The position numbers and the translations under genes are program-made. Below the pieces are notes generated by a model that did no database searches, was not told the origin of the DNA, and saw only the letters and a list, made by a program, of their open reading frames with translations. A DNA stretch of 64,000 nt. Origin: Myoxocephalus aenaeus (taxonomy: Eukaryota > Chordata > Actinopteri > Perciformes > Cottidae). Of this stretch, positions 62,731 to 64,000 are shown one piece after another; positions within the stretch are counted from its first letter, which is position 1, and every line of letters begins with the position of its first letter. The DNA lies in contig JBAMJR010000040.1 in NCBI GenBank assembly GCA_038501785.1, positions 901,501 through 965,500 of the forward strand. Reading direction: 5' to 3'.

Positions 62731-63348
62731 CTAGAAAACTATAGTCAGGGTGACCAGACCGGAGGCAGGTGGTAGTGAGGGAGGGGAGATGATAAGGAAT
62801 AGACTATTATGGTGCATAATCCAGCAGAAGGCTTCTGAAAGGGTGTCGAAGAGTTTAAAGCTGCATTGCAATAGATAGAGAGAACTTTGACGCACTTTCG
62901 AGAGCCATGACTCTTTTCCGGCAAGTTGAATGAGGGCAATACCATGGTTAATGTGGGAGTAGTGGAGGGAAAAGTCTTTGCTCAGAATCAAGCTGCTAAT
63001 GCTGGGTATGATATTGATGTGGGGTGCTGAGACTTCAATGATGATGTGTTTCTTTTCCAGGTATTTCCAGGTCGTAATACCAAGGAGACTGTTGCGCAAA
63101 TTAGAAAATGGAGGATGAAAGAATGGGCAGATCATGAGGCCTTCTTTCACTTCCTTCGTGAACAAGTGCTCTACAGACTCTGGTGTCTGACTAAAGGTGT
63201 TGGCATTCGAAAGGAATGGATGGTTGTGTGAAAATTCCTGGGAGGAAACCGTCTTTAAACCCCTTGATGAGGAACTAATTGAAAGTTGGATCAAGATGGT
63301 TTTATTCATGCTGTTTGTGGTGGGAACTCTAACGGATGGGTCTGACAA
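62731..63348 (-). pseudogene. Reverse transcriptase fragment of DIRS-type pol, internally deleted
   Basis: At 205 codons this is the longest open frame in the window. Residues 57-83 (ESVEHLFTKEVKEG, then LMICPFFHPPFSN) match the E---G---GPF--PPF entry to the RT of DIRS-like elements. Residues 137-151 end in LAGKESWLSKV, where the family continues with the first catalytic Asp. Residues 165-177 (KLFDTLSEAFCWI) and 184-196 (FLIISPPSLPPAS) belong to later RT blocks. Between residues 151 and 165 about 40 residues expected in the family are missing, and the LDDF catalytic motif normally just before FLIIS is also absent. The frame stays open only because the deletions are in phase. No RT activity is possible. 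Confidence 0.75.
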
Positions 63349-63604
63349 TTATGGCTTCGGATGTATGGGTGCTGGAGGTGCCGCAGGCGACAAGTAAGAA
63401 AAAAGCCGAAGCTCTTACATTGGCTTGCTGTGGCTCAGCAGGGAGCATGAAAAGTCTGCAAATGTCTCCATAAAGGAGAGGATCTTTTCTTTCTGGCATC
63501 TTTTATTTCTGACATTCTAGACCTTCCTGAAGTCTGTCGGCAGATGGTTGGTGAAGGGAAGCCATAATGAGGATGGTGAGGTCCATGTAATTACCATAAA
63601 TATT

Positions 63605-63844
63605 CTAACATAGATTGGTGGGGACGGGATGACTAGCTAGCTGTAGCCAGAGTGAAGCCCACTGAGCTGGAAGGGGTTGGGACTTGGGGTTGTCAAGGGA
63701 CCTGGCTGCAGTATGTTGATGCTGCAACCGACCGCTTATAGCGAGGCCGGAATAGTCAGGGCGATGGGGAAGGGTTAGTTTTGTTCTTGGAGTCAATGGC
63801 ATTTGGGAACTCCGACAGTCTGAGCTGTCTTTGAATGGGCTCAT
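63605..63844 (-). pseudogene. Possible upstream part of the DIRS-type element
   Basis: A 79-codon frame, Pro/Ser/Gln-rich (PQ-, LPAQWASLWLQLASHPVP), lies in the same orientation upstream of the RT fragment. Composition and position suit the region between gag and RT, but I recognise no motif. It may be only a chance open stretch in decayed element sequence. Confidence 0.3.
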
Positions 63845-64000
63845 CCTCTCTTCTCTGATGAGGGAGGTGGACTGGGAGACCTGCAGGATTGGTTGGGTGA
63901 ACTGTAGTAGTTTTGTAAATTTATGAGAGATTACCCGGCAGGATAGGAACCATGAAAGATACTGTGTAAGGGCTTGCTGGACTCACTCACTTCCCAGATG

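Larger units (their letters stand above)
61700..64000 (-). mobile_element. DIRS-order retrotransposon remnant (pol region), runs off window
   Basis: Minus-strand readings carry, in the right order, the landmarks of tyrosine-recombinase retroelement pol: RT N-terminus with LMICPFFHPPFSN (63348-62731), the connection motif FLGHLNFALHIIPQ (62605 onward) and an RNase H domain with YDGRWFAAEWPS (62496-62302). A tentative C-terminal RNase H trace (NLANYLKFQKSQSL) lies near 61940-61890. The plus strand is G-rich here, unlike the rest of the window. Frameshifts, stops and an RT deletion show it is dead. Known: DIRS and Ngaro elements pair such a pol with a tyrosine recombinase instead of an integrase; no recombinase is visible below 61700. 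The gag-side part would lie beyond 64000. DIRS1-like versus Ngaro-like cannot be decided. Confidence 0.75.

Noticed and set aside
63046..63397. Plus-strand frames with protein-like composition at the window end
   Set aside because: They are antisense shadows of the minus-strand DIRS-type pol remnant.
1..64000. CRISPR arrays, tRNA, rRNA or familiar microRNA genes
   Set aside because: I looked by eye for spaced direct repeats, tRNA B-box-like sequences and a few well-known microRNA seeds and found none; covariance-model searches could not be run.

Overview
The window looks like a piece of a teleost fish nuclear genome, probably a percomorph, from a gene desert or a very large intron. The evidence is an AT-rich, CpG-poor background, long pure dinucleotide microsatellites, several short interspersed repeats that I recognise from percomorph genomes, and a DIRS-order (tyrosine-recombinase) retrotransposon. 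There is no bacterial gene organisation, no convincing complete protein-coding gene, and no rRNA, tRNA or CRISPR. Apart from the transposon remnants, the open frames on both strands are short and show no family I recognise.

Layout. 0-12.7 kb: mostly unique sequence with one candidate small exon (788-844), GA/CT/C-CA simple repeats and two MITE-like fragments. 12.75-21 kb: a duplicated ~0.4 kb block whose first copy is bracketed by a 68-bp direct repeat and whose second copy lies in a longer, interrupted DNA-transposon relic. 21-30 kb: a G-quadruplex motif, a DNA transposon with terminal inverted repeats (25.2-25.8 kb) and a second MITE family (28.6-28.96 kb). 29.3-34 kb: CpG-rich islets, a dense run of homeodomain-type TAATTA motifs and stretches that read like conserved non-coding elements. 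37.9-39.8 kb: a nest of repeats inserted into one another. 40.0-40.25 kb: the best regulatory candidate, with two perfect RFX X-box palindromes 101 bp apart plus SOX and homeodomain motifs. 43-46.8 kb: two LINE/SINE-type 3' tails, a small palindromic element and a hAT relic with BED-finger-like coding. 48-54 kb: two long (TG)n tracts, a second copy of the 38-kb repeat and an inverted third copy of the 13/20-kb MITE. 61.7-64 kb: the decayed pol region of a DIRS-type retrotransposon on the minus strand, running off the window.

No operon-like logic applies. What function the window has is probably cis-regulatory (RFX/homeodomain-type elements) for a gene outside it, laid over a history of transposon insertion. 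I found no evidence of a new biological system. The items most worth checking are the RFX pair, the candidate exon, the bracketed duplication and the DIRS relic.
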